From Pseudorhizobium endolithicum (GTDB lineage: Bacteria; Pseudomonadota; Alphaproteobacteria; Rhizobiales; Rhizobiaceae): a stretch of DNA of 64,000 nucleotides. Below are positions 54,425 to 63,580 of the stretch, one piece after another (within the stretch, counting starts at the first letter, position 1; each line of letters begins with the position of its first letter). The stretch is from the NCBI RefSeq assembly GCF_902153245.2, contig NZ_CABFWF030000014.1, positions 389,189 through 453,188 on the forward strand. Reading direction: 5' to 3'. The translations under genes were made by a program, and so were the position numbers. The notes beneath the pieces are model-generated. The model worked only from the letters and a program-made list of their open reading frames with translations, did no database searches and was not told the origin of the DNA.

Positions 54425-55966
54425 CTAAATGACGTCGAACTTGACGCCCTGTGCGAGCGGCAGGGTGCGGCCGTAGTTCAGGGTGTTGGTCGCACGGCGC
54501 ATATAGGCTTTCCAGGCATCGGAGCCGGATTCGCGTCCGCCGCCGGTTTCCTTCTCGCCGCCAAAGGCACCACCGATCTCTGCGCCCGACGGGCCGATGT
54601 TGACGTTGGCGATGCCGCAATCGGAGCCCCGGTCGGAGACGAAGGTTTCCGCCTCCCGCATGTCATTGGTGAAGATGGACGACGACAAGCCCTGCGGCAC
54701 GTCGTTGTGGAGCCGAAGCGCCTCTTCGAAGTCACTGTACTTCATGACGTAGAGGATCGGCGCGAAAGTTTCCTCCATTACGGGGCCGGTCTGCGACGGC
54801 ATCTCCACGATTGCAGGGCGCACATAGTAGGCATCGACTGCGCCGTCCTGCTGAACCCGCTCCCCGCCGGTCACCTTGCCGCCGGCTGCCTTTGCGGCTT
54901 CGAGCGCCTTCTGCATCTTCTCGAAGGCGGCGCTGTCGATCAGCGGTCCCACCAGGTTACCGTTCTCAAGCGGGCTGCCGACCGTCACCGACTGATAGGC
55001 CTTGGTGAGCCGCGGAACGAGCGCGTCATAGACGCTGTCATGGACGAAGAGGCGGCGCAGCGTCGTGCAGCGCTGTCCGGCGGTCCCCATGGCGGCAAAT
55101 GCCACGCCGCGCAGGGTCAGGTCCAGGTCCGCGGTGGGCGCGACGATCGCGGCGTTGTTTCCACCCAGTTCAAGGATCGACCGCGCGAAGCGCTGGGCGA
55201 GGCGGGGCCCGACCGCACGTCCCATGGCGGTGGAACCGGTGGCCGAAACGAGCGGCACCTTCGGGTGGTCGACCAGTACTTCGCCAAGCTCGCGCCCGCC
55301 GATCAGCAGGGTCGAGAGGTTTTCGGGGGCCGTGTTTCCTTCCGCAATAAAGCGGGTGAGAGCTTTCTCGAAGATCGCCTGTGTCGCAAGCGCCGTCAGC
55401 GGTGTCTTCTCGGAAGGCTTCCAGATGGTGGAATTGCCGCAGACGATCGCAAGCGCGGCGTTCCATGACCAGACGGCGACGGGAAAGTTGAAGGCCGAGA
55501 TGATGCCGATGGCGCCGAGCGGGTGCCAGGTTTCCATCATCCGGTGATCTGCACGCTCGGTGGCGATCGTCAGGCCGTAGAGCTGGCGGGACAGGCCGAC
55601 CGCGAAATCGCAGATGTCGATCATCTCCTGAACTTCGCCAAGGCCTTCGGAGGTGATCTTGCCGACCTCGATGGAGACGAGGCGGCCAAGGGCTTCCTTC
55701 GATGCGCGCAGTTCCTCGCCCAGCAGGCGGATCAACTCGCCCCGCTTCGGAGCGGGAACGACACGCCATTCCAGGAATGCTTGATGAGCCTTGTCGATCG
55801 CGGCCGCGGCATCGCTTGCACTCATCTCCGGCAGCTTGCCGATCTCGCGGCCGGTAATCGGCGAGCGGACGGTAAGGGTGCCGCCCGTGTAGCGTTCCGG
55901 CTTTACGCCGAGACTACCGAGTATGTTCTTCACGTCGGCGGCAAGATCGAGATTTGCGAGCGTCAT
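54425..55966 (-). CDS. amaB: L-piperidine-6-carboxylate / alpha-aminoadipate semialdehyde dehydrogenase (ALDH7 family)
   Basis: This 513-residue aldehyde dehydrogenase of the ALDH7 type has WHPLGAIGIISAFNFPVAVW (in parts), NSTIWKPSEKTPL, a conserved LELGGNNAAIV with the catalytic Glu, and GTAGQRCTTLRRLF with the nucleophile Cys. It oxidises piperideine-6-carboxylate/aminoadipate semialdehyde to aminoadipate. ATG at 55966 has GGAAGGA six bases upstream. It lies downstream of the FAD oxidase gene in the amaB-amaA type arrangement known from pseudomonads. Confidence 0.88.
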   Translation of the reverse strand: MTLANLDLAADVKNILGSLGVKPERYTGGTLTVRSPITGREIGKLPEMSASDAAAAIDKAHQAFLEWRVVPAPKRGELIRLLGEELRASKEALGRLVSIEVGKITSEGLGEVQEMIDICDFAVGLSRQLYGLTIATERADHRMMETWHPLGAIGIISAFNFPVAVWSWNAALAIVCGNSTIWKPSEKTPLTALATQAIFEKALTRFIAEGNTAPENLSTLLIGGRELGEVLVDHPKVPLVSATGSTAMGRAVGPRLAQRFARSILELGGNNAAIVAPTADLDLTLRGVAFAAMGTAGQRCTTLRRLFVHDSVYDALVPRLTKAYQSVTVGSPLENGNLVGPLIDSAAFEKMQKALEAAKAAGGKVTGGERVQQDGAVDAYYVRPAIVEMPSQTGPVMEETFAPILYVMKYSDFEEALRLHNDVPQGLSSSIFTNDMREAETFVSDRGSDCGIANVNIGPSGAEIGGAFGGEKETGGGRESGSDAWKAYMRRATNTLNYGRTLPLAQGVKFDVI

Positions 55967-56024
55967 GTCAGTCCTTCCGGATGTAGAATTGCGGTCAATG
56001 TACTGATCGGCGGCGGTTCTGCAA

Positions 56025-57308
56025 TCAGAAGCGTTCGCCGGCAAAGTGGGCGATCTGCGCCCCCAGTTCGTAATAGGCTTCCTTCGCCGCGCGAAGCGGC
56101 GGGAGCCTCGGATCCGTGAAGGGAAGCGGCAGATCGACCTCGGCGATGCGGCCGAGAATGTGCTCGGAAAGGATCCTGCCGAATGTCGTTCCCGGAGAGA
56201 TGCCGCGGCCGTTGTAACCGCAGAAGCCCAGGACACCCGGCGCGAACTTGTGAAGGCGGGGCAGGGCGTTGTCCGTCATCCCGATCATGCCGTACCATTC
56301 GCACTCGAAGGGGATATCGGCGATCTGAGGGAAAAGCCGACGCAGTGAGCGCCGTGCCCAGGCCTTGTGGATGCCTGCCCCGGTTCCGCGCAGGGCGCCG
56401 ACGCTGCCGAAGACCAGACGGCCGGCCTTGTCCATCCTGAACGAGGAGAGGACTTCCCTGGTGTCCCAGCATCCCTCGCGGCCCGGGAGGATGGCCCGCA
56501 ACTGCGCATCCGAGAGGGGGACCGTGGCAAGGTTGAAATACGGAAGATAGACCTGCTCCTGGCGGATCACCTCCCATGGGCCGGTGCTGTAGGCTTCGCT
56601 GGCGACGATGATCCAGTCTGCCTTCACTTCGCCCTGCGCCGTGCGCACAACGCGCCGTCCGTCCCGTTCCCCATAGGCCACAACGGCACTATCGGTGTGA
56701 AGCCGGGCGCCGGCGGCGATCGCCGCCTTCGCGAGGCCGCGGGCATAGGCCAGCGGCTGCAGTGTTCCGGCGCGCATGTCCAGCAGGGAACCGGCATAGG
56801 CGGAGGTCCCCACCCGTCGTTCCGTCTCGGCTGCGTCGAGAACGGCGAGAGGCGCTCCTCGCCTCTGCCATTGCGCGGCGCGCTGCTCGAGTTCCTTCAA
56901 TCCATCCGCGCCGACGGCGCAATGCAGGGTTCCACTGCGCTCCAGTTCGCAGTCGATGTCGTGGCGATCGATCAGATCTCGAACGAGATAAGGTCCGTTG
57001 CCGAGGAGTTCGAGGAGGCGCTCGCCATAGATGGGGCCGAGTTCCCTGGGGAAGTCGTCAGGCATGACCCACATGCCGGCATTGATGAGCCCGACATTGC
57101 GTCCGGCTCCGCCGAATCCGACCTCGTGTGCCTCGAGGAGCACGACATCCGTGCCCGCTTCGGCCAGATGAAGTGCTGCCGACAAGCCCGTATAGCCGCC
57201 GCCGACGATGACGACATCGGTCGACAGGGATTCATTCAGCGCGGTGGTCTGGGGTGCCGGCGGAGCGGTCTTCTCCCACAAGCCGTGGGAACGCGGGTTG
57301 TTCAGCAT
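56025..57308 (-). CDS. amaA: FAD-dependent oxidoreductase, probable L-pipecolate oxidase (AmaA-like)
   Basis: This 427-residue DAO-superfamily protein has the FAD motif DVVIVGGGYTGLSAALHLAE near residue 30 (in parts), GGAGRNVGLINAG, and a C-terminal GFCGYNGRGISPGTTFG loop that contacts FAD. It would oxidise L-pipecolate to piperideine-6-carboxylate. Pairing with an ALDH7 enzyme and a divergent LysR gene supports AmaA. Related glycine/putrescine-type oxidases are the alternative. The ribosome site is weak. Confidence 0.8.
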   Translation of the reverse strand: MLNNPRSHGLWEKTAPPAPQTTALNESLSTDVVIVGGGYTGLSAALHLAEAGTDVVLLEAHEVGFGGAGRNVGLINAGMWVMPDDFPRELGPIYGERLLELLGNGPYLVRDLIDRHDIDCELERSGTLHCAVGADGLKELEQRAAQWQRRGAPLAVLDAAETERRVGTSAYAGSLLDMRAGTLQPLAYARGLAKAAIAAGARLHTDSAVVAYGERDGRRVVRTAQGEVKADWIIVASEAYSTGPWEVIRQEQVYLPYFNLATVPLSDAQLRAILPGREGCWDTREVLSSFRMDKAGRLVFGSVGALRGTGAGIHKAWARRSLRRLFPQIADIPFECEWYGMIGMTDNALPRLHKFAPGVLGFCGYNGRGISPGTTFGRILSEHILGRIAEVDLPLPFTDPRLPPLRAAKEAYYELGAQIAHFAGERF

Positions 57309-57406
57309 TTTCTGGGATTCCGGATGAACGCGGATCGGACTTTACAGAGGCCGAAACACGGTGAATATCGACAGTTTCTCAACAGGTCATTCAACGGAGG
57401 AATGAC

Positions 57407-58336
57407 ATGCTGCCGCCTCGGCGCTTCTTGCCTTCCTTCTCGCTGCTCGCCGCCTTCGAAGCGGCGTCGCGAACCGGCAGCGTCACGGCTGCTGCGAACG
57501 AACTCGGGCTCACGCAGAGCGCGGTCAGCCGGCAGATATCGGCGCTGGAGAAGCAACTGGGCGTCTCGCTCTTTCGGCGGGAGCGGCAGACGATACGTCT
57601 GACCCTGGCCGGAGACGGTTATGCAAGGGAGATTCGGGAGGCACTCAGACGGATCTCGAATGCGTCCCTCAATCTCCGGGCGCATCCACAGGGTGGCACG
57701 ATCAACCTCGCCGTATTACCGCTCTTCGGTGCACGGTGGCTGGCGCCGCGGCTGGGACGCTTCCTGGAACAAAATCCGGGAATTGCGGTCAATCTCGTCA
57801 GCCGCCTGGAGCCTTTCGACTTCCGTTTCGATTCAATCGACGCGGCCATCCATTTCGGCGAGGCACGATGGCCGGGAGCGGAGCTGACATTCCTGATGAA
57901 GGAGCACATCATTGCCGTGTGCAGCAGTGACTTCCGGCAGCGCTTCCGCATCCAACGCCCGGCGGATCTTCTGAATGCGCCGCTACTGCATTTGAACAGC
58001 CGCCCGGACGCCTGGGAGAACTGGTTCGCAATGCAAGGCGTAAGCTTCGGCAACGTCCACGGGATGCTCTTCGATCAGTATATCACGATCATCGAAGCAG
58101 CGGCTTGCGGAATGGGGGCGGCCCTTCTTCCCTCTTTCCTGATCGCGCCGGAGCTTCAGGCAGCGCGTCTGCTTACCGCCGTCGACGCCCCCGAACGGCA
58201 TACGGGAAACTACTATCTCGCCCATCCAGCCGACCGGGAAGAATATCCATCCTTTGCCGCCTTCAAGGCATGGCTGGAAAAGGAGGCACGGGAAGAGGGC
58301 AAGGATCTGCCGGGGTTGCGGCGAACGGAGGCATGA
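57407..58336 (+). CDS. LysR family regulator, GcvA-like
   Basis: This 309-residue LysR protein has an N-terminal HTH (SLLAAFEAASRTGSVTAAA, LTQSAVSRQISALEKQLGV, each in short pieces) and a substrate domain of the GcvA/AmpR subgroup (GGTINLAVLPLFGARWLAPRL seen as LFGARWLAPRL). ATG at 57407 follows GGAGG. It is divergent from the pipecolate oxidase gene and probably activates it. The ligand is unknown but may be a lysine-derived amino acid. Confidence 0.88.
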   Translation: MLPPRRFLPSFSLLAAFEAASRTGSVTAAANELGLTQSAVSRQISALEKQLGVSLFRRERQTIRLTLAGDGYAREIREALRRISNASLNLRAHPQGGTINLAVLPLFGARWLAPRLGRFLEQNPGIAVNLVSRLEPFDFRFDSIDAAIHFGEARWPGAELTFLMKEHIIAVCSSDFRQRFRIQRPADLLNAPLLHLNSRPDAWENWFAMQGVSFGNVHGMLFDQYITIIEAAACGMGAALLPSFLIAPELQAARLLTAVDAPERHTGNYYLAHPADREEYPSFAAFKAWLEKEAREEGKDLPGLRRTEA

Positions 58337-58393
58337 GCCAATAGTGCGGCAGACGTCATGCCCTTTGCGGATGGCAATCGATAAGGACCGAAA

Positions 58394-58630
58394 ATGAAAC
58401 CGATCTTCGTTCAGCTACGATGCAAGCCAGGCAAAACCTACGAGGTGGCGGATGCCATCTACAAGACCGAACTGGTCTCGGAACTCTATTCGACGAGCGG
58501 CGACTGGGATCTTCTGCTGAAAATCTACATCAAGGACGGCAACGAGATCGGTCGTTTCGTGAACGAGAAGATCGCCTGCATTCCGGGGATCGAGCGGTCG
58601 CTGACGACCCTTACCTTCACGGCGTTCTAG
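58394..58630 (+). CDS. Stand-alone Lrp/AsnC ligand-binding (RAM) domain protein
   Basis: This 78-residue protein consists only of an RAM/ACT-like domain (VQLRCKPGKTYEVADA, SGDWDLLLKIY and a C-terminal RSLTTLTFTAF), without the HTH of Lrp. It starts with MKPIFVQ. Such small proteins form oligomers that bind amino acids or other small ligands. It is 57 bases after the LysR gene and a terminator follows. Its function in lysine catabolism is inferred only from position. Confidence 0.82.
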   Translation: MKPIFVQLRCKPGKTYEVADAIYKTELVSELYSTSGDWDLLLKIYIKDGNEIGRFVNEKIACIPGIERSLTTLTFTAF

Positions 58631-58636
58631 GCCGCG

Positions 58637-58663
58637 GAAGGCTGCCCTTCGGAGGCAGCCTTC
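58637..58663. terminator. Bidirectional hairpin between convergent genes
   Basis: Perfect 10-base arms GAAGGCTGCC and GGCAGCCTTC with a 7-base loop lie between the Lrp-domain gene and the convergent small gene at 58674. There is no clear T-run. Confidence 0.6.
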
Positions 58664-58673
58664 GCCGCAGTTG

Positions 58674-58871
58674 TCATGCGTGGGCTACGGCGCTTGTGTC
58701 GCGCGCGCGGACGAGATCCCGGATCGCAAGCCGCACCTCGTCTGCCGACGTAAAGCGGTGTTCATCCAAGTCGATAACGTGGAACTTGACGGCGATGAAC
58801 TTCAGCCTGTCCTCGTCCGGGACGACGATGCCGACAGGCTCGCCGCCGTATTCGATAACTTGCTTCTGCAT
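58674..58871 (-). CDS. Small conserved-looking protein, 65 residues, unknown function
   Basis: The predicted protein starts MQKQVIEYGGEPVGIVVPDED and carries a mixed alpha/beta pattern with Glu/Asp-rich loops (IDLDEHRFTSADEVRLAI). The ATG at 58871 has GAGGAG seven bases upstream, a strong ribosome site, and codon use looks like that of the neighbours. I do not recognise a characterised family. It sits downstream of a possible 30-residue ORF in the same orientation. Confidence 0.6.
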   Translation of the reverse strand: MQKQVIEYGGEPVGIVVPDEDRLKFIAVKFHVIDLDEHRFTSADEVRLAIRDLVRARDTSAVAHA

Positions 58872-58942
58872 GAGCAGACTCCTCTGTGGCTGTCGGCGAC
58901 AGCTCTGGCGAATGAATTTTCTGGAACGGTTGAACCGAATCG

Positions 58943-59035
58943 TTACATTCGACAGCACATGAGAGACGCAAGCTCCGTGCCATTCACGTTGAACGCTACC
59001 TGACGAAAGGTGGCGACGGGCGTCATTTCAAACAT
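58943..59035 (-). CDS. Possible small ORF, 30 residues
   Basis: A 31-codon frame starts with ATG at 59035 behind AAGGAG (six bases) and encodes a peptide beginning MFEMTPVATFRQVAFN and ending in SLMCCRM. It precedes the 65-residue gene by 71 bases in the same direction. The strong ribosome site is the only evidence; there is no recognised family. Confidence 0.35.
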   Translation of the reverse strand: MFEMTPVATFRQVAFNVNGTELASLMCCRM

Positions 59036-59322
59036 GTCACTCTCCTTAAGTGGTTGCGTTTCTGCGGGCGGCTACAAATCACCAGCAAAACGGACCGTAG
59101 CCGTATTTGGATTCATCGGCAACGAAATTCACCCTAATGAGGATATTTTTCTTCCCGATGACAGAAGTAAGGCTTAATTGTGGAAATCTATTGCCACGCT
59201 GCCTCCGCCACTGCTGAGAATAGATAGGTGCGGGACGTCCCGTTGCAAGGCCTGGACCTCCGGGTGGCGGAGTTGCGGAGGCCGGGCGTCACGCACACGT
59301 CACAGGCTTCTTCGCTGCCTCT
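59036..59322. other. Intergenic region with AT-rich patch
   Basis: No gene is seen here. Bases 59075-59200 are clearly more AT-rich than the surroundings and probably hold the promoter of the small genes to the left. The right half, next to the purU stop, is GC-rich and shows no clear hairpin. Confidence 0.4.
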
Positions 59323-60207
59323 TCATCCCATTCGTTCGGATGCATAGCTGCCAGGACCGGGCGGAAATACAATCGTCCTATTGCCGTTCAGGAACACCCG
59401 ACGGTGGATATGGGCGTGGATTGCGCGGGCCAATACCTGGCTCTCCACGTCGCGCCCGAGGGAGACGTAATCGTCCGCACTTTGTGCATGGGTGATGCGA
59501 ACCGTGTCCTGCTCGATGATCGGGCCCTCGTCCAGATCCGCAGTGACATAGTGCGCGGTGGCGCCGATCAGCTTCACCCCCCGCTGATATGCCTGCTTAT
59601 AAGGGTTGGCGCCCTTGAAGCTCGGCAGGAAAGAGTGATGGATGTTGATGATCCGGCCGGACATCTTCTGGCAAAGCTGGTCGGACAGGACCTGCATGTA
59701 GCGGGCCAGGACGATCAGTTCCGTTCCGGTCTGCTCCACGAGGTCGAGCAACTGCGCTTCCGCCTGGGGCTTGTTCTCCTTCGTGACCTTGATGTGGTGG
59801 AAGGGGATGTCGTGATTGACGACGACCTTCTGGTAATCGAAATGGTTGGAGACGACGCCGACGATGTCGATGGGAAGGGCACCTATCTTCCAGCGATACA
59901 GAAGGTCGTTCAGGCAATGGCCAAAGCGGGACACCATCAGCAGGACCTTCATCCGCTCGGCCGCATCGTAGATTTCCCACTCCATGCCGAATTTCTGGGC
60001 GATAGGGTGGAAGCCATCCCGTAGTGCGGGTCTTGCTGCACCCTCCTCGGAGATGAAGGAGATGCGCATGAAGAACTTGCCTGTATCCAGGTCATCGAAC
60101 TGAGACGAGTCGATGATGTTGCAGCCCTTTTCCGTCAGGTAACCCGAGATCGCGGCCACGATGCCGCGCGTCGAGTTGCAGGTAACGGTCAGGACATAGC
60201 TTGTCAT
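59323..60207 (-). CDS. purU: Formyltetrahydrofolate deformylase
   Basis: This 294-residue protein has an N-terminal ACT domain (YVLTVTCNSTRGIVAAISG, in parts) and a C-terminal formyltransferase-fold domain with RIINIHHSFLPSF, YKQAYQRGVKLIGATAHY and TADLDEGPIIEQ, the PurU active-site motifs. It hydrolyses 10-formyl-THF to formate and THF. ATG at 60207 has GAGGAG six bases upstream. It is separated from epmB by a 341-base gap. Confidence 0.94.
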   Translation of the reverse strand: MTSYVLTVTCNSTRGIVAAISGYLTEKGCNIIDSSQFDDLDTGKFFMRISFISEEGAARPALRDGFHPIAQKFGMEWEIYDAAERMKVLLMVSRFGHCLNDLLYRWKIGALPIDIVGVVSNHFDYQKVVVNHDIPFHHIKVTKENKPQAEAQLLDLVEQTGTELIVLARYMQVLSDQLCQKMSGRIINIHHSFLPSFKGANPYKQAYQRGVKLIGATAHYVTADLDEGPIIEQDTVRITHAQSADDYVSLGRDVESQVLARAIHAHIHRRVFLNGNRTIVFPPGPGSYASERMG

Positions 60208-60548
60208 CGAACTCTCCTCGCCACTTCCATGGTCAAGATGTATACATGAACGAGGCACCTGGAGAAATCCCGTGCCTTTGAAACTCGGGCGATGGAATGA
60301 GTCATCGCGCACGCACCATAAAGTCAGCTCGTCCTGTCGAAAAGCGTCACCAGTGACGAAAGCCTTCTTTATTTGGTGAAATGTGAGGGGGTTAGGCGGC
60401 GATTGCCGTTCTCGTTGCGTCCTCCGCCATCAATTCTCCGCCGCCCTATCGGCAAATCACCCCAGCTGGAGGCGGATCCTTGATCTGCTTTGTCGCTTGA
60501 TGCACCCATGGCTCAAGCGCCTTCGGCCGCATCATGTATGCACGGTTC
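60208..60548. other. 341-base gap upstream of purU, with two short inverted repeats
   Basis: No convincing gene is seen. Two palindromic elements are visible: AGGCAC-N13-GTGCCT (60253-60277) and CGTCAC-CA-GTGACG (60345-60358). Either could be an operator for purU. I looked for glycine- or THF-riboswitch motifs and did not find them. Confidence 0.4.
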
Positions 60549-61604
60549 TTAGGTTTGCCTCGGTGGATAGGGGTGCTCTCGGCCCTGGTGATCTCTTACC
60601 ACCTGGCGGCCGTCGCCGTCTTCGCGAATGGCACATTCGGCGATGGGAGCCTTGCCGAATCCGCCGGGGATATCGAGAACATAGGTGGGCTGACAAAAAC
60701 CGGAGATTCGGCCGCGAAGAGCGGCGACGATCCGCTGGCCGTCGGCGATGTCCAGCCGGAAATGGCTTGTGCCGGGAGCGAGGTCCGGATGATGCAGGTA
60801 ATACGGCTTCACCCGCGTCTCGACGAAAGCCTTCATCAGATCGGCCAGGACCGCGGGATCATCGTTGACCCCCCGCAGAAGAACGGTCTGGCTGACCATG
60901 GCGATCCCGCTGTCGATCAGACGGGCACAGGCGCTGCGCGCTGCCTCCGTCAGCTCTCGCGGATGATTTGCATGGAGCGCCACGTAAACCGTCTTGGCAC
61001 TCGATGTGAGGGCGTCGATCAGTTCTCCGGTAATCGCTTCGGGATCGACCACCGGCACCCTGGTATGGACGCGGACGATCTTCACGTGCGGGATCTCCGC
61101 CAGACCGCGCATGATCTCCGCGAGCCGACGGGGGGACAGCACCAGCGGGTCGCCGCCCGTCAGGATGACTTCCCATATCTCCTCGTGGTCGCGGATGTAG
61201 GCCAGAGCTGCGGCCAGCTCGGGGGCTGAAAGAACGCCGTCTCCCTGCGGCCCGACCATCTCCCTTCGGAAGCAGAAACGGCAATAGACAGGGCAGACGT
61301 GAACCGCCTTCAGAAGAACCCGATCGGGATACCTATGGACCACGCCTTTCACTGGCGTGTGCGGTCGATCGCCGATGGGATCGTCATTCTCTTCCGCGGC
61401 GGTGACGAGTTCGTCGCTGTGCGGCACGAACTGTCGGGCTATCGGATCATGAGGATCGTCGCGATCGATGAGACCGGCGACTTGGGGCGTGATGGCCACC
61501 GCGTATCGTTTGGCGACTTCACGCAAGGCGGGAAGACCATCTGTCTTCGCCAGACCTGCCGCGGCAAGATCCTCCACGCTTTTGAGAACCGGATACCGCA
61601 TCAT
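60549..61604 (-). CDS. epmB: EF-P beta-lysylation protein EpmB (lysine 2,3-aminomutase-like)
   Basis: This 351-residue radical SAM protein has the CPVYCRFCFRR cluster motif (C-x3-C-x2-C), a LTGGDPLVLSPRRLAEIM segment (in parts), and HTRVPVVDP plus PYYLHHPDLAPG, as in lysine 2,3-aminomutases. The short length, without the C-terminal clostridial extension, fits EpmB. It converts lysine to beta-lysine for EF-P. ATG at 61604 overlaps the epmA stop (ATGA). Confidence 0.92.
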   Translation of the reverse strand: MMRYPVLKSVEDLAAAGLAKTDGLPALREVAKRYAVAITPQVAGLIDRDDPHDPIARQFVPHSDELVTAAEENDDPIGDRPHTPVKGVVHRYPDRVLLKAVHVCPVYCRFCFRREMVGPQGDGVLSAPELAAALAYIRDHEEIWEVILTGGDPLVLSPRRLAEIMRGLAEIPHVKIVRVHTRVPVVDPEAITGELIDALTSSAKTVYVALHANHPRELTEAARSACARLIDSGIAMVSQTVLLRGVNDDPAVLADLMKAFVETRVKPYYLHHPDLAPGTSHFRLDIADGQRIVAALRGRISGFCQPTYVLDIPGGFGKAPIAECAIREDGDGRQVVRDHQGREHPYPPRQT

Positions 61605-62671
61605 GGGGCCTGCTCCGCGACCGGTGCCCACATCACCAGGTCGATGCGGCTGGCGCCGGTGACGAGCATGACGAGGCGGTCGAAGCCCAAGGCCGCACCG
61701 CTTGCCTCGGGAATGATCTCGAGTGCCGACAGAAAATCCTCGTCGATCGGATAGCTGTCTCCGTAGATACGCGCTTTTTCCGCCATCTCATGTTCGAAGC
61801 GCCGACGCTGTTCCGCCGGGTCCGTCAGCTCGCCGAAGGCGTTCGCAAGCTCGACGCCGCAGGCGTAGAGTTCGAAACGTTCCGCTACCCGCGGATCACG
61901 CGGCGAGGGGCGAGCCAGCGCAGCTTCCGCTACGGGATATTCGCAGAGGATCGTGGCTCGATCCCTGCCGAGGTTCGGCTCGATCTTTTCCACCAGCACG
62001 CGGCTGAAGAGGTCGGCCCAGCTATCGTCATCGGCAAATCGAATTCCTGAGTGTCCAAGTTCGGCCGCCAGATGCTCGCGGTCCGTCTCTCTGTCGCTGG
62101 ATATGGAAGCGAGCAGGTCGATACCGGCAAACCGATCGAAAGCCTCCGCCAGCGTAACGATTTCGGGTTCGGCGAAGGGATCGATGGTCGCGCCGCGATA
62201 GCTGAATCTGTTTGTTTCGGCAGCCTCGGCCGCCAGGGCCAGGATTTCTGAACAATCCTCCATCAGCATCCGGTAATCCGCCCCTGCCCGGTACCATTCC
62301 AGCATCGTGAACTCGGGGTGATGGAGCGGGCCTCGTTCGCGGTTCCTGTAGACATGGGAGAACGAATAGAGGCGAGGTTCTCCGGCCGCCAGCAGCTTCT
62401 TGCAGGCGAATTCGGGCGAGGTGTGCAGGAAAAGGGGGGAGGGCCGCCCATCGGTCGTCAGGGCCTGGGTTTCGAATGCATGGAGATGCGTTTCGTTGCC
62501 GGGCGAGATCTGGAGTGCCGCAGGGTCGACTTCGACGAAGTCCTGCTCGTCGAAGTGCCGGCGCAGTCTCGATCGAATGCGGTTGCGGGCCATCAGGAGG
62601 GGCCGACGGTCGGCATGAACCGACGGTTCCCACCAGGGTGAACGGCTGGACGTTGATGCCGATCGCTGCAT
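61601..62671 (-). CDS. epmA: EF-P lysine ligase EpmA (GenX/PoxA)
   Basis: This 356-residue class II LysRS-like catalytic domain lacks the anticodon-binding domain. Motif 2 is visible as [17 protein letters not shown] followed by TMLEWYRAG. Motif 3 appears near the C-terminus as [12 protein letters not shown]. EpmA attaches (R)-beta-lysine to EF-P. It is coupled to epmB and divergent from efp. The start at 62671 has AGGATC upstream. Confidence 0.93.
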   Translation of the reverse strand: MQRSASTSSRSPWWEPSVHADRRPLLMARNRIRSRLRRHFDEQDFVEVDPAALQISPGNETHLHAFETQALTTDGRPSPLFLHTSPEFACKKLLAAGEPRLYSFSHVYRNRERGPLHHPEFTMLEWYRAGADYRMLMEDCSEILALAAEAAETNRFSYRGATIDPFAEPEIVTLAEAFDRFAGIDLLASISSDRETDREHLAAELGHSGIRFADDDSWADLFSRVLVEKIEPNLGRDRATILCEYPVAEAALARPSPRDPRVAERFELYACGVELANAFGELTDPAEQRRRFEHEMAEKARIYGDSYPIDEDFLSALEIIPEASGAALGFDRLVMLVTGASRIDLVMWAPVAEQAP

Positions 62672-62844
62672 TCGATGATCCTGATCGTCAGCTTTTGTGG
62701 CGTGCGCAGCGCCGCGAGGCTTCCTATTTGCCGGATTTTACGCTAGGTGCGCCGAGACAAAATTTTCCGTCCCGTGGAGCGGCTTGCCGCTCCTCTACGA
62801 CGCATCTCCGGCGGTTACAAGCCGGCAGCCACAAGGGAATACTC

Positions 62845-63414
62845 ATGGTCAAGGTCATCGCCTCCTCCGTCCGCAAGGGCAACGTCCTCGAAGTGGACGG
62901 AAAGCTCTACGTGGTGCTCACCGCCCAGAACTTCCATCCCGGAAAGGGCACTCCCGTCACGCAGGTGGACATGCGCCGCATCGTTGACGGCGTGAAGGTG
63001 TCGGAACGCTGGCGGACGACGGAACAGGTCGAACGCGCTTTCGTGGAAGATGTCAACTTCCAGTATCTTTACGAAGACGGCGAAGGCTTCCACTTCATGA
63101 ACCCGGAGAGCTACGACCAGGTGGTCGTCGATGCCGAAACCATGGGAGACCAGAAGGCCTATCTTCAGGAAGGGATGACCTGCATCCTGTCCATTCACGA
63201 AGGCGTACCGCTCGCCATCGAGCTGCCGCGGCATGTGACGCTGGAGATCACGGAGACCGAGCCGGTCGTGAAGGGACAGACGGCGTCGTCGTCCTACAAA
63301 CCGGCCATCCTCTCCAATGGTCTGCGCACCATGGTTCCGCCGCATATCAATGCCGGAACGCGCGTCGTCATCGCGACGGAAGACAATTCCTATGTCGAGC
63401 GTGCCAAGGACTGA
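62845..63414 (+). CDS. efp: Translation elongation factor P
   Basis: This 189-residue protein has three OB-like domains. Lys34 in NFHPGKGTP is the beta-lysylation site, and the ending [18 protein letters not shown] (in parts) matches the family. ATG at 62845 follows AAGGGAATACTC. It relieves ribosome stalling at polyproline. It is divergent from the epmA-epmB genes that modify it, and a hairpin terminator follows. Confidence 0.96.
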   Translation: MVKVIASSVRKGNVLEVDGKLYVVLTAQNFHPGKGTPVTQVDMRRIVDGVKVSERWRTTEQVERAFVEDVNFQYLYEDGEGFHFMNPESYDQVVVDAETMGDQKAYLQEGMTCILSIHEGVPLAIELPRHVTLEITETEPVVKGQTASSSYKPAILSNGLRTMVPPHINAGTRVVIATEDNSYVERAKD

Positions 63415-63440
63415 GCAGGCTCTTCATCGCCGCAACAAAA

Positions 63441-63467
63441 AACCTCCGGTGGGAGCCACCGGAGGTT
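63441..63467 (-). terminator. Strong hairpin with T-run on the minus strand
   Basis: Perfect 12-base arms AACCTCCGGTGG and CCACCGGAGGTT enclose a 3-base loop. On the minus strand the stem is followed by a run of six T (read as AAAAAA on plus), so it would terminate leftward transcription, such as read-through from the IS. It may also act on efp. Confidence 0.7.
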
Positions 63468-63479
63468 CAGACCGCTGAC

Positions 63480-63512
63480 AAACCCGTCGATTTTTCGGCG
63501 GGTTTTGTTTTT
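63480..63512 (+). terminator. Hairpin with T-run on the plus strand after efp
   Basis: AAACCCGTCGA and TCGGCGGGTTT form a stem with one G-T pair around a TTTT loop, followed by TGTTTTTTG. This is a Rho-independent terminator for rightward transcripts (efp), or belongs to the IS end. Confidence 0.65.
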
Positions 63513-63580
63513 TGTGTTTTTGGGATTTCGATCTGCTTGTTTTTGGCGCGTGGCGAGATGCGATAGAATGGGGCGAGACC

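Noticed and set aside
60446..60535. 29-residue frame upstream of purU on the minus strand
   Set aside because: There is no ribosome site, no recognised pattern, and its start touches the end of epmB.
60208..60548. Glycine or tetrahydrofolate riboswitch before purU
   Set aside because: The conserved boxes of either class could not be found in the right order.
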